Part shown: positions 1 to 25,983 of the stretch, in pieces | How positions within the stretch are numbered: position 1 is the first letter of the stretch | How the letters are laid out: each line of letters begins with the position of its first letter | Source: Amoebidium appalachense | Taxonomy: Eukaryota > Ichthyosporea | Direction: 5' to 3' | DNA length: 64,000 nucleotides | Assembly (NCBI GenBank): GCA_963693365.1 | Contig: CAVNZM010000003.1 | Location: 2,542,001 to 2,606,000 of the forward strand | The notes under the pieces: generated by a model | Told to the model about the DNA's origin: nothing | What the model saw: the letters and a program-made list of their open reading frames with translations, nothing else | Databases searched by the model: none | Translations under genes and position numbers: made by a program

Positions 1-1581
<1,581 letters not shown>

Positions 1582-1689
1582 ATGGCACCATCTGGCGAGT
1601 CGACGTCGGCCTTCAAGAAAGTTTGTGGGTTCTTGGTCCAAAAACACGAAGTGCCGAAACCCTCGTTGATTGGCTATAATTGCTACTGA
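1582..1689 (+). CDS. possible small ORF or first exon, 35 aa
   Basis: An ATG in good context (CACCATGG) opens a 35-codon frame that starts MAPSGESTSAF and ends at TGA (1687-1689). The peptide has a basic centre (FKKVCGFLVQKHEV). There is no known domain and no obvious splice donor inside it. A strong-looking GT (AAGGTACGTG) lies just downstream near 1712, so this might instead be the edge of a spliced gene. It is reported only because the start context is good and the region is otherwise free of low-complexity DNA. It could be chance. Confidence 0.2.
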   Translation: MAPSGESTSAFKKVCGFLVQKHEVPKPSLIGYNCY

Positions 1690-2964
1690 TGGTCCCCCAA
1701 ACTCTCCCAGAAGGTACGTGCGACCTTCAGGCTGTCGATTTCCGGTTTTCGTTCGATAATGATTCTGACGAGTCAGTGACGACGATTCATATGATGTATT
1801 AAGTGATCGTAATTGCTGGAGTGTAGGTATATATAATCATATATTACAGGAAAGAACCCTCACGGCTTATAATTTGGACTGGTACAGCTGAAACATCTGA
1901 AGAGCGGCTCGAAGTTCGAAGTTCGAACTTTCAAGTTCAACTCCACGGAAATCGACACTTTCTGCGGTATGTGCTGCGAAAGCAAGGTTTTGGGGGTCTA
2001 AAAATAGACCAATCATAGTAATTAAATTTTGATAAACAGTTACTATTGGCACAGAGCGCATCAATATTTCTTTTAATAGCAGTATGGCGTCATATCCGAG
2101 GGCGAGGCTAGCCGAACAATGAGAAAACACGGCTTGTAAGTAGAAGATAAACATTGATATATCCAGCTGCATAATGAAATTCTTATTGAACTTTTGTAAT
2201 GTACAAATACTGCACACGTGCACGACTTACACAGCCCCATTCGTTACGAGACTGGGCCAGCTGCAGTCGCTCACGCGTTTGTATGGCGGCCATACCGTAT
2301 TGCACGTGCGAAATGTACGTGCAATTCCTTGAACGTGGAAGTTTGCTATCACCAGTGCACGTGACTTGAAGGTTGTTTTACAATACTTACTGTATTGATC
2401 AATATTTCGGCCATCCTTCTCCTCCAGTCGCATTCAACCTACACCTGCCCAGTCAAGCTCTCCAAAACTCGAGCTCAACATGATTACGTCCCGTTCTTTG
2501 TTTTGCTTACTACCGACTTTCCACTTTCAACTGCAAAGCCGATATCGCCAGCTGCACATTTGTTGGAATGCGCGGAGCTGCAAGATTTTGGTTTGTTTGT
2601 TCTCTGTCGAGTGAGCATTGAGCAATAATGAGCACGTACCACATATAAGACAGTCGTATCGCCGTGCACAGGTAGCCAAGACCGAAGCTTGACAAGTCAC
2701 GCCCGCGCCCCAAAGGCCCCCAAACCGTTATTTTACCTGACAAAAGTTCCAGACCGCGTGACAAACGAACATAGCAACATAGAAGGGAAGACGGTTACGC
2801 TATGTACAAGAACCAGTAACGCCTGTTTACGTAACGGTTATTATTATTCATAGGATTCTGCTGTGGCGCCACCACAAACGATATCCTGTCTGTAGGTTGC
2901 CACACTGAGTAGTATTGGGCACGGTTTTCACACGGTGTAGCAACACAATCACTCCCTTTAGTTA

Positions 2965-3001
2965 GTGTTCTATAACTCAAAAAAACAAAACTGAGTTAGA
3001 A
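2965..3001. repeat. inverted repeat upstream of the 7TM-like gene
   Basis: GTTCTATAACTCA and TGAGTTAGAAC flank an A-rich loop of about 12 nt, giving an 11-bp stem with one bulge region. It lies about 200 bp upstream of the ATG at 3202. Function is unknown. Confidence 0.6.
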
Positions 3002-3123
3002 CCGTCAATGATGTTGTCTTATTATTGATGTATAGTGCACCGGTCATATAATGTAGTGTATGTAATGCCGCACATTAGCTAAAATCACTTTGAGTACAGC
3101 ATTTATTATTGACCAGAACAAGG

Positions 3124-3160
3124 TACTTAACGGTTAATATACTTAACGGTTAATATACAT
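3124..3160 (+). promoter_or_regulatory. direct repeat TACTTAACGGTTAATA x2 near the start codon
   Basis: The 16-nt sequence TACTTAACGGTTAATA occurs twice in immediate succession, ending about 45 bp before the ATG at 3202. AACGGTTA resembles the plant/animal Myb core AACNG, but that reading is inference. The position suggests core-promoter or 5'UTR sequence of the downstream gene. Confidence 0.4.
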
Positions 3161-3201
3161 GGGTAGCTACCTGGTTGCAAACTAAATTTAGTTGATAAGA
3201 T

Positions 3202-4806
3202 ATGGGTGCTCCAACAAACATGGAACAAACAGTCAGGCTACAGTCAGACTGTGATGCAATATCAAGCACCATGCACGAAAATCCCCCTTGCTACATCAAC
3301 ACTACAACATTAACCGGGGCCGAATTGGAAATAGCGCTTGCAAAGTTTGCCAAAACATGCACCATAGATGCCGAGTCCCAAAGTCTAAAAACATACCGCC
3401 AATACTCTAGCCCACGCATCACTGGCATCCCAACACCGCCCGCCCACTCCATCCGCTACGCCAAATTATTCGCCGTTGTCCTGTTCGTTGCTTTTTGCAC
3501 AACGTTCACACTCACAATTGTGACGGAGGCTTCATCAGCGGGGTTTCTCGAAGGGCAAGGGGGAAGATACCTCAACCATCAGCTTGTGGCGCTTGCATAC
3601 AGCATGTTGGTGTGCGTGGTTCTACTTATCGCAGCCCTGCTAATTATAGTTGCATACTACTACAAGCACCGGAATGAGCTGTTGAGGAGAAGGGGCCGCC
3701 TACCCATGCACATTCTCATCACGTCCTCCATAGGAGTGTTGATGAACCTGCAACACATTGCACTGAGTTGGTTGAGCACGCACACAAACACCATCCCTTA
3801 CTCCGTCTGGTCGTCGAAATTCTTCTATATTCCTTTCCTGTTCATCCCGAACCATTTCTCGCGGTTGTTCGTCGTCCTGCCACTTATTATCCTCTTGGGA
3901 CGACTTGTCATCGTCTACTACCGCAGCGCGAAATTCATGCAGTGGCCCAGCCGAGAACAAGAAAGACACGTTTCGCTTTCTGAACGTCTTGTGTCTATGC
4001 GCGGACTTCACGCGTTTTTAATGTGCATGGGAATCGGCCTTTTACCCGCTGTCGTCGGTGCCTGTGTGGACCTTTACATCCTTTTCACTTACGGCGTTCA
4101 CACGAGCCTCACCTACCGCCCGATGGTTCTCTACAAGTATTTTGTGGTCGACGCGTACTCGTGCATTGACCTGTGGTGCACATTCTGTCTGCTTTTGGTG
4201 CGTAAACAACTGCGCGCACATGATATGGACAACACGTATCTGCTCATGGGTCTTTCGGCCCTAGCGAGCCTGCATGCAGCTACGTCGCACACGCTGGCTG
4301 TAACTACAATAGGGCAATACCTCGTCACTCTGGTGATTTTTTCCGGCATGCGCATTGTTTACATGGTGGTGCTACTAGTCTTCTACGTTCATCAGATTCG
4401 TTCCATGCGGGAAAAGCCAACGTCGCGCCTTTCGACGAGCATGTACACATCTACGCACACATGCCATGGCGGTGCGGCAACCATCACCATGGAAACACTT
4501 CCAACCGCAGGCCACGCGGCGACAACAGATAAGACGGAGCGGGCGGATTCTTCTAGGCGGTTCCCGAACTTGCAAGAGGTACTTGCAAAGGTCACGCCGC
4601 CGCGGGCATCTGCGAGAGCGACACGTGTTATGACCAAAAATGGCAACTGGCTTTCAGAGACGTCTGCGGAAGGTGAAGGAATCACTGTGTGCACTCAGAC
4701 TGGGATGGAAAGGAGTGACATAAGCAGGCCGGCACAGGCAGCGGTGAAGAGTAAACTGTCTTTTACGGCGTCATGTAGTGAGCCCCGTAGTTCAGATAGT
4801 ATGTGA
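3202..4806 (+). CDS. intronless multi-pass (7-8 TM) membrane protein, unknown
   Basis: A single uninterrupted frame of 534 codons runs from an ATG at 3202 to TGA (4804-4806). Residues 1-85 form a soluble N-terminus without a signal peptide. Hydrophobic segments lie at about 87-108, 128-152, 169-190, 219-239, 270-297, 311-333, 346-370 and 373-397. A basic patch (YKHRNELLRRRG, about 154-165) follows the second segment. The final ~135 residues are hydrophilic and Ser/Thr-rich, as expected for a cytosolic tail. The layout and the Tyr/Lys/Arg-rich first loop recall the 7TM part of protist 7TM-RGS receptors, but no RGS domain follows, so receptor identity is only a suggestion. Lack of introns contrasts with every other gene here, and base composition is even and free of repeats. 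The downstream neighbour is on the opposite strand. Confidence 0.8.
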   Translation: MGAPTNMEQTVRLQSDCDAISSTMHENPPCYINTTTLTGAELEIALAKFAKTCTIDAESQSLKTYRQYSSPRITGIPTPPAHSIRYAKLFAVVLFVAFCTTFTLTIVTEASSAGFLEGQGGRYLNHQLVALAYSMLVCVVLLIAALLIIVAYYYKHRNELLRRRGRLPMHILITSSIGVLMNLQHIALSWLSTHTNTIPYSVWSSKFFYIPFLFIPNHFSRLFVVLPLIILLGRLVIVYYRSAKFMQWPSREQERHVSLSERLVSMRGLHAFLMCMGIGLLPAVVGACVDLYILFTYGVHTSLTYRPMVLYKYFVVDAYSCIDLWCTFCLLLVRKQLRAHDMDNTYLLMGLSALASLHAATSHTLAVTTIGQYLVTLVIFSGMRIVYMVVLLVFYVHQIRSMREKPTSRLSTSMYTSTHTCHGGAATITMETLPTAGHAATTDKTERADSSRRFPNLQEVLAKVTPPRASARATRVMTKNGNWLSETSAEGEGITVCTQTGMERSDISRPAQAAVKSKLSFTASCSEPRSSDSM

Positions 4807-13606
<8,800 letters not shown>

Positions 13607-13775
13607 GAGGAGGGGTACCGGTCAGACAGCCTTTTTCATTTTTTCATTTTTTTTTTCTTATCTTTTTTTTTTTTTTTGGTAGAGAGGGGGGGGGGGGGGA
13701 GGGGGAGGGGGGGGGGGGGGGGGGGAGGGGGGGGGTCCGGTGCATGCCCACCTGATAGAATGTGTGTTTTTGTGC

Positions 13776-18982
<5,207 letters not shown>

Positions 18983-19033
18983 ATGAATTCTGCCCGGAGG
19001 CCGATCGCCGCAATTGCATGGTTTCTTCCTGAA

Positions 19034-19084
<51 letters not shown>

Positions 19085-20143
19085 TCCTGGTTTCGGAATG
19101 GCCGTGTGCGTTGGGGGGACCCGGGGAGTGGTGGGCGGCGGGGGCCCGGGGGGAGCCGGGGGGAGGGGGGAGGGGGCGGGAGGGAGGGGAGGCCTGGGGG
19201 GGCCCGGGGGGAGAGGGGGAGGGGGGAGGGGCAGGTTTGCCGACGGTATTTGCACGTATCATGTGTTTTATACTAGAATATTATAGGTAGTAAGGGGACA
19301 AGTGAGAAACAGACGTATGTATAGGCAAGGCTACGTGCATGACTGAAAGGCGCCTCTAGATTTGGAGGGAATTCGACGGGGTGGGTTTCAGGGGGGGGGG
19401 GGGGGGGGGGGTGGATCTGCATGTTAAAGTATATAGAAGATTTCCAAGGGCCCTGAAGTGTGGCAAGGAGTAGCCGAACTCCAGCAACGGTAATGGATAT
19501 GCAGGATATGGTTTAAGTGAGTACATACAGGTTTTTGAAACGTTCCATGTGAAAGAAGCTCAAAGTTAGTTGTGAAGGGGAAGGGCCACTTCCGTGGTAT
19601 CTAGAACATGTGGTGCAACCCAGAAAAGAAAACCAATTCACAAGAGGCTGCATTGACAGAAAGCAGAAAACCCAAAGGGTAAAAGGAAATGAGGGAGGAA
19701 AAAAGGGAAAAGGCGTACGGAGTGTTGAAGGGTTGGGCTACAACTCAAACGGGTGATTTTTTCGGCAAAATCATCTCCGCGTGCAGGTCCAGTGATTCGC
19801 TGATGCATTTCAATTCCAATAATTCCAAACACTTAGATTGGTTGCTAGCCAAACATTTATCTATATAAGGTTATTGCCCACGGTTCTATTTTGATCCCTC
19901 CGTGTGGTTGGATCAACACGCACCCTGTGGATATGTAAATCACGCAGGCATGTTGGCGTTCCAGAATGATGTAAGCATTTTCTGAAGGTGACATAACTCA
20001 CTCGCGAACCCGCCCCCATTGTGTATGAAGTCGTATGCAGTTTTTCTCCGGAGTATGTAACATTCAGATTTGGAGCCATTATTTATATTTTCTAGTAACA
20101 AGGGTGACAGTTTTAGAGAGTGTGTTATAAAGCAACATAGAAA
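18983..20143. promoter_or_regulatory. head-to-head intergenic region (unknown gene / Flower-like gene)
   Basis: This spacer separates the presumed ATG of the unknown minus-strand gene (18982) from the ATG of the Flower-like gene (20144). It must hold both promoters if the two models are right. It contains a G-run of about 46 nt (19037-19082), G-rich DNA to about 19235, another G-run near 19390-19411, and otherwise unique sequence. No TATA element is obvious. Confidence 0.5.
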
Positions 20144-20707
20144 ATGGAGGCCGCTCAAGCACCCGCGCAACCCAAGCAATTCTCCAACCCATGGATTGTG
20201 AGCGCCTGGGCCACACTAAGCACCATCGGTAGGTGCCTATGGATTTGCGCTTCTCGTTTGCTGACATATACCCACTGTTTCCTGCGTTCGTGCGTGTGCG
20301 TGTGCGTGTGCGTGTGCGTGTGCGTGTGCGTGTGCGTGTGGACCCTTGTGTGCTAGTGTTCTGTGCATGTGTACTTGCATGTCTGTGTGTGTTGTGTTTC
20401 ATCTTGTGTGTGCTGCCAGGTGTGCCTACGGGATTGCATGTGCTTGTATTGAAGTACACACCCTCTTTTCAGACTTCCCCGCGTGTTCTTCGTTCCCATT
20501 ATTTTTTTCCACTCTATGTTCATGTCTGCTTGAAGAACTGTACATTTCTTCATCCTGGATAGGCTCGAGGACTTGTCTTACTCTCTTGCATGCATGTCTC
20601 TTGCATGCACGCATGCATGAATTGCTTGCATGTCTCTTGCATGCACTTTCTCAGCTGAAAACTAAATTTCCGAAATGGGAAGGGACCGTTCTCCCCCCCC
20701 CCCCCCC

Positions 20708-20738
<31 letters not shown>

Positions 20739-21258
20739 TTCCCCCATGTCCCCCCACTCGGGCGCGTCTTCTCAACACAAACGCTCTCTTATGCACATGT
20801 GTGCGCGCACACACATACACACACGTGCAGGTAGGGTTGGGAAGGGTGAACGACGTTTCTCTTATGACGCCTGTGCTTGACAATGGTTTGGGAGGAATAG
20901 AGAATGAAGGTGCTTTTGTTTTTTTGTGGGTATGTGGAGTTTTTTTTTGTATATATGTGTGTGCGTTTTGGAGGGGGGAGAAAGGGGGGGGGGGGGGGGG
21001 AGGGAGGGGGGGAAGGGTCTCAACTGCTCTACTACGGAAAATGTGAATTTTCCCTTCTCGGTGTTCAGGAAGTGCCGGTTTTTTGCCTTGCATAGGAGAG
21101 ACCCCACGTTGCACTCTTTCGCCTGCTGATGTTTATGGCCTCACACAGGGCTGCTTCTGTGTGGCATCTTCACGATTCTTTCGTTTAGCCCAACGTGTTG
21201 GTTTGTCGGCATCTACACCATGTAGGTTCCCCCCTCGGTCCCAGGACTATCTCCACCG

Positions 21259-21314
<56 letters not shown>

Positions 21315-22063
21315 ACACACACACACACTCACACACACACACACACATACACAAATACGTACAAACACACGTACAAACACAGGCACAATACATACACATT
21401 TAGCACAAACCAGTCACTACCATCAACCATCATCACAACACAAGCAACCACCGATGAGCCACACCAGCTGAACACTTAAACGTAAAGAGGCACAGCGTAC
21501 AAACACAGGCACCGGAACATGCATGCAGACGTGTGGCTGTGGGCCCCCCTCCTCTCCCTTCCTCCCCCCTTCCTCCCCTCTCCCCCCCCCCCCCCCCCCG
21601 GATGATTTTTTCGGTTTCGTCTGTTGTGTTTTTGCTTACCTGGGTGCCACTCTCCCATGCACACATATCCCCCCCTCCCCCCCCCCCCCCCCCCCCCTCC
21701 CCTTCCACTCTCTCTTCTCTCCCCCCCCTTCCCCCCCCCCCCCCCCCCAACACGCACACACACACTCCCCCCTGCCCCCCCACCCCACCACCACCACCAC
21801 CACCCTCCCCCCCACCTCCCTCCTCCTAAGTGATTGGCTCTACTTTTGATGTATACAGTTTTTGTTGTGTTGTGTTGTCCGTCTCGAAACGGCATTTCGT
21901 ATTCCGTGATGTTTTAAATTTTCCAAACTCCCACTCCCATTTCTCTGCACACACACGCACACACATGGCCATGCACACAGAAACACACAATTACCCACAC
22001 CCACGTTCACCACCCACACACACTCGATTGCTTGTGCGCGCCCGTGCGAACCCTCACACACTC

Positions 22064-22148
<85 letters not shown>

Positions 22149-23886
22149 ACACACGTGCTTCTTGTGTGCAAGTTTCTTGGGGTGTGTCTGGGTTATGTCA
22201 ACGTTTTGTTTTTTGTTTTTATCTGTGGCCATAACTTCTTCCCTTTACCTCCCTTCTTTTTTTTTCCATTGTTGATTTCTCTTCACCCTCGAATGCGCAT
22301 CCCCCCCCCCCCCCCCCCCCCCCCCCCCATCATTCCATCTTCCCTTTATCTCCTCCCTCCCCCCCCCTCCCCCCCCCCCCCCCCCCCCCTCTCCAATGTA
22401 CACAATCCCCCCGTCTCTCTCTCTCTCTCCCCCCCCCCCCCCCCCCCCCCCCTCTTTTGCCTGCTATGCTCGAGTGGTAAAACTCGACTCCCGCTGTGTA
22501 GTTAGAAGCGTAGACACCCCCCCCCCCCCCCCCCCCCCCCGATCATTCCATCTTCCCTTTATCTCCCTCCCTCCCCCTCCCCCCCCCCCCCCTCCCCCCC
22601 CCCCCCCCCTCTCCAATGTACACAATCCCCCCGTCTCTCTCTCTCCCCCCCCCCCCCCCCCCCCTCTTTTGCCTGCTATGCTCGAGTGGTAAAACTCGAC
22701 TCCCGCTGTGTAGTTAGAAGCGTAGACACCCCCCCCCCCCCCCCCCCCCCCCCCCCGAATGAGGGCCTACGACGGCCAAGTATCACCTGCCTACATGTCC
22801 TGGTTCTTTCTGCATTTTTCTTCTTTGTGCTTTTTTCCTCAGTGTTTTTGCTTCTGTGATTGCTACCTTTCGATGCATACCCCCCCCCCCCCCCCCCCCC
22901 CCCCCCTTTCGCATATACTACATTTCCCCTGCCCCCTCCCTCTCCCCCGGCCCGCCGGAGGATGGGCTCTGCTTTATTGTGCATGATTTTTTCATGTGTG
23001 GTTTGCACCTTGCATTATTATGTCCGTTAGGAATGTGTCCCTCGTACTCTATGACACCTTCTAACCACTCCCCCCGCCCTCCCTTCCCCTTACTTTGCCC
23101 CCTGACTTCCTCCCCCCTCCACCCTTAAGGACGGGCTCTTTCTAAGAAGTACCACACTCTTTGTGTGCGTTGCAAAATGTTTATGTTGTCCGTCGTGGAT
23201 GTATCTCGGACTTTATAACACCTTCTAACCCTACCTTCCCCCCTCCCCCCCCCCAGCCCCGTCTCCTGAGTTCCTATCTATATTTTTCTTGCTTCTGCTT
23301 ACTGCTGCAACTTTAACCCCCGGCCTTTCCCACTGCCCTTGCCTGCATAAGCAACCCTGCTCGTCTCTGATCAAGACGGGTGACCTACTCATGTTCAAGT
23401 GAAACAGTATCTGAGTTGGGTTTCGTTAACGAGGGGAATAGGTCGAAACTCGGGTACTGTGGATGACGTGGGCCCCCCCTGAGGATGGGCTCTGCTTATT
23501 ATGCATACTCTTTATGTATGGCTTGCATTCTGCATCGTGTTATCCGTTTGTTCTTGTGTACTTCGTACTTTTTGACGCTTTCAAAACCCCCCCCCCCCCC
23601 CCCCCCCCGCTAACTCATTCTACCCCCCTCCCCCTTTCCCCTCCTAATTCCTCATACTCTGCAAACACATTGTAACCCGGCCTCCCTCCCCCTCGCCCCC
23701 TTCGCCTTTCCCCTACAACTCATTCCAACCCCCCCCCCCGCCCCCCTCCCTCTCCTCTCCCCCTTCCCCCCCTCCCCCTTACTTCGTACTCTTTCAACAC
23801 ATTCTAACCTCTCCCCCTCGCCCCCTCTCAAACTCAATCTAACCCCCCCCCCCCCCCCCCCCCCCCTTCTCCTCCCCTCCCCCCCC

Positions 23887-23919
<33 letters not shown>

Positions 23920-24242
23920 TGTGCAGCTGTGTAGCCATCGTGACAGCTGTGATGGAGGCACCCCTCATCTGGCGGCTGACCCCCCTCACGCAGAAGCTCA
24001 ACGGCATGACGGCAAACCTCAAATACTGGCACAAGGGCCTCATGTACTTCATGTAGGTCCTTTCTCGCTCTTTCTGGTCCCTTCTGTTTCTTTCGGGTCT
24101 TTTCTGGGCTATTTCCACTGTCGTTCTCCTCGTCCTCCCCCCCCCCCCCCCCCCCCCCCAGCCCCCCAACACACACATACACACAAAGACGCACACACAC
24201 AATCACATACACACATAGATGCATTCACATACACACACATAC

Positions 24243-24318
<76 letters not shown>

Positions 24319-24980
24319 ATTTTTTGTCGTGCCTCATTTGCCTCTTCTCCCCCCCCCCCCCCCCCCCCCCCCTTCCCCCGGCCAAACACACACACACACA
24401 CACACACGCACTTACACACACCCCTCCCCCTCCCACGCCGTGCCCTTGAGGCCTTCTAAAGATAGGTTCTATTTATGTTGGCTGCTTGCGTGTATGCTTT
24501 TGTTTACCATTATATGCATCCTACTCCATGTTTCTCGTCGTGTAGCTGTACTTCTTTCGTACCGTGTTCCACGTTCTAACCCCCCCCCCCCCCCAAACTC
24601 ACTTCCCCATATCGAGGGCCTTGTAACAAGGGTGGATTCCTGGTGTTGCTAATCTATTCTGTACCTGCAGAGCATCTTCTCCCCTCATTGTGTTTATGGT
24701 GATGCTTATTTATGCCACTGTGCCTTTATGTGAGAGTGTAAAGGCATTACCATCTACCACTTCTCCCCCCCCCCCCCCCCCCCCCCATACACACACACAC
24801 ACACACACACACACCCATCCAAATATAACCTACCCACACAACATTTGAGCCCGTCGACTTTTCCCATGATCAGCCCCACTTGTTTTTTTTTTTTTTCGTT
24901 TTTTTTTAACCCAATTTTCACCCGCACAATCATGCCTTGTTTTTTTGTCAGAGCAGTAAATCTTGCTGTCTTCCTCCTCC

Positions 24981-25028
<48 letters not shown>

Positions 25029-25214
25029 CCTTTTGCAGGTGTTTGTTTCATTGCATAGCAATGTTTGGCGAGTTTGAACTGCCTTCCTGTCTGGTTTGCA
25101 AACGGGCACTGCTTACCTATGAACCTATGAGGCATCTCGTCTCGTGTCCGTTCTACATGGCGTCATGGTGTTTCCCTTCGTAGCATCACTCTCCCCCCTT
25201 CCCCTCCCCCACCC

Positions 25215-25250
<36 letters not shown>

Positions 25251-25352
25251 CGGCCCCGGCCCCGGAGTCACACACGCTGGCCCATTCTAGTATCTGTTCT
25301 GGCTAACACCCTCCTCCCCCTATTCCTCCCCCCCCCCACACAACCACCACTA

Positions 25353-25420
<68 letters not shown>

Positions 25421-25900
25421 ATGCACAGACACACATACACATGCACACGCACGCAAACACACACACACACACGTGCATGGTACACCCACACGTACACACG
25501 TACACACGCTCTCCTACACATAATTACACACATGCCCTCCACCCCACTGCCCACACAGACACACAGAGACACCCACACCCCCTCAGTTCTTTCCTCCCCC
25601 TCCCCCCCCTCCCCCCCCCACCACCACCACCACACACACACACACGTACACACACTCGTACGCAGCATGGTGCTTCCCGTCTTTGCCTGCCTGGGCGTCT
25701 CCACGTTCTTTGCCATTGTCCTTATACTCTCCAACGGTGTTGGTTTCTTTGTGCTGGCCATTGGGCCTAAGGGCAGCCACTCACACCTGCGCCAGCAAGC
25801 GGCCGCGGGGGGTGACGAGCAGAGGGCTGGCTTGATTGATAATGCCGCTGAGCTGGGCAGGGCTTCATTTACGAACCCTGCAACACCTGGGAGGGTGTGA
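20144..25900 (+). CDS. Flower/TVP18-family tetraspan membrane protein
   Basis: Four exons join in phase to 172 codons plus stop: 20144-20228, 21149-21221, 23927-24052 and 25666-25900 (TGA 25898-25900). Donors are G|gtaggt, AT|gtaggt and AT|gtaggt; acceptors follow cacacag, tgtgcag and tacgcag. The protein has a short N-terminus, four hydrophobic segments (about 20-34, 36-62, 87-110 and 112-135) and a soluble Ala/Gly-rich tail. The signature VMEAP at about 61-65 carries the acidic residue found in the second membrane segment of the family (CG6151-P/TVP18; animal Flower is a proposed Ca2+ channel of endocytic vesicles, yeast TVP18 a Golgi vesicle protein). Length matches both. Introns are filled with C-runs and CA arrays on the coding strand. 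A phase-compatible alternative last exon is listed separately. Which of the two activities applies cannot be told. Confidence 0.9.
20289..20340. repeat. (GTGTGC)n hexamer array
   Basis: About eight copies of the hexamer GTGTGC lie in the first intron of the Flower-like gene. The unit differs from the ubiquitous GT dinucleotide arrays by a regularly spaced CpG. Confidence 0.9.
21261..22130. repeat. C-runs and (CA)n in Flower-like intron 2
   Basis: A C-run of about 50 nt (21261-21310), several C-runs between 21580 and 21750, (CCA)n at about 21785-21803 and (CA)n at about 22063-22141. All are pyrimidine or CA on the coding strand. Confidence 0.9.
22329..22756. repeat. 213-bp tandem duplication inside intron 2
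   Basis: A segment starting ATCATTCCATCTTCCC at 22329 recurs from 22542 with the same internal order: C-runs, CTCCAATGTACACAATCC, C-runs, then CTCTTTTGCCTGCTATGCTC through GCGTAGACAC and a C-run. Unique parts look identical, and C-run and CT-run lengths differ. Confidence 0.9.
22960..23075 (+). repeat. dispersed element, partial copy
   Basis: Contains GGAGGATGGGCTCTGCTT, a GCATG/GTTTGCAC block, and the tail TCGTACTCTATGACACCTTC, matching the 3' half of the full copy at 23254-23608. Confidence 0.75.
23120..23250 (+). repeat. dispersed element, diverged partial copy
   Basis: Matches the same 3' half (GGACGGGCTCT, then TTGTGTGCGTTGCA, then CGGACTTTATAACACCTTC) with more substitutions than the flanking copies. 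It is followed by C-runs. Confidence 0.6.
23254..23608 (+). repeat. dispersed element, full-length copy (plus orientation)
   Basis: This ~350-bp sequence runs from GTCTCCTGAGTTCCTATC through GCATAAGCAACCCTGCTCG, GGTCGAAACTCGGGTACTG and GAGGATGGGCTCTGCTTATT to TTTTGACGCTTTCAAAACC, ending in a C-run. The reverse complement of almost the whole unit is found at 58829-59211, and shorter copies are scattered. No open reading frame is present. GGTCGAAACTC resembles a pol III B box (GGTTCGANNCC), which would fit a SINE, but no clear A box was found. Confidence 0.85.
24449..24595 (+). repeat. dispersed element, diverged partial copy
   Basis: Begins GAGGCCTTCTAAAGATAGG and ends TTTCGTACCGTGTTCCACG...CTAACC plus a C-run, in the same order as the 3' half of the full element, with substantial divergence. 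Confidence 0.45.
25039..25183 (+). other. possible alternative terminal exon of the Flower-like gene
   Basis: A pyrimidine-rich tract and ttttgcag precede 25039. Joined to the exon ending at 24052, the block keeps frame for 48 codons to TAG (25181-25183), giving a Cys-rich tail ([20 protein letters not shown]...) instead of the family-like third and fourth membrane segments. The exon at 25666-25900 restores the expected family sequence, so this one would be an alternative or a chance frame. Confidence 0.25.
25340..25650. repeat. (CA)n array and CA-rich DNA
   Basis: (CA)n about 25361-25418 followed by CA-rich DNA with short C-runs and (CCA)n to 25650, immediately upstream of the last Flower-like exon. 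Confidence 0.9.
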
Positions 25901-25951
25901 GTGGGAGAGAGGGCGGGTGTATGGGTGCGGGGAGAGTGGGGGGAGGGAGGG

Positions 25952-25983
<32 letters not shown>

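Larger units (their letters stand above)
1690..3201. other. spacer upstream of the 7TM-like gene
   Basis: This is mostly unique, low-repeat DNA. A 118-codon open frame exists on the minus strand (1867-2223), but it is AT-driven, has no recognisable domain and no convincing splice or start context, so it is not called. The last 240 bases hold an inverted repeat and a direct repeat, listed separately. Confidence 0.6.
24250..25260. repeat. (CA)n and C-runs in Flower-like intron 3
   Basis: (CA)n about 24250-24310, C-runs at 24350-24372, 24580-24594 and 24765-24786, a C-run of about 44 nt at 24982-25025, and another of about 33 nt at 25217-25249. Confidence 0.9.

Noticed and set aside
1867-2223. 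118-codon minus-strand frame
   Set aside because: AT-driven, no domain, no convincing start or splice sites; probably chance.
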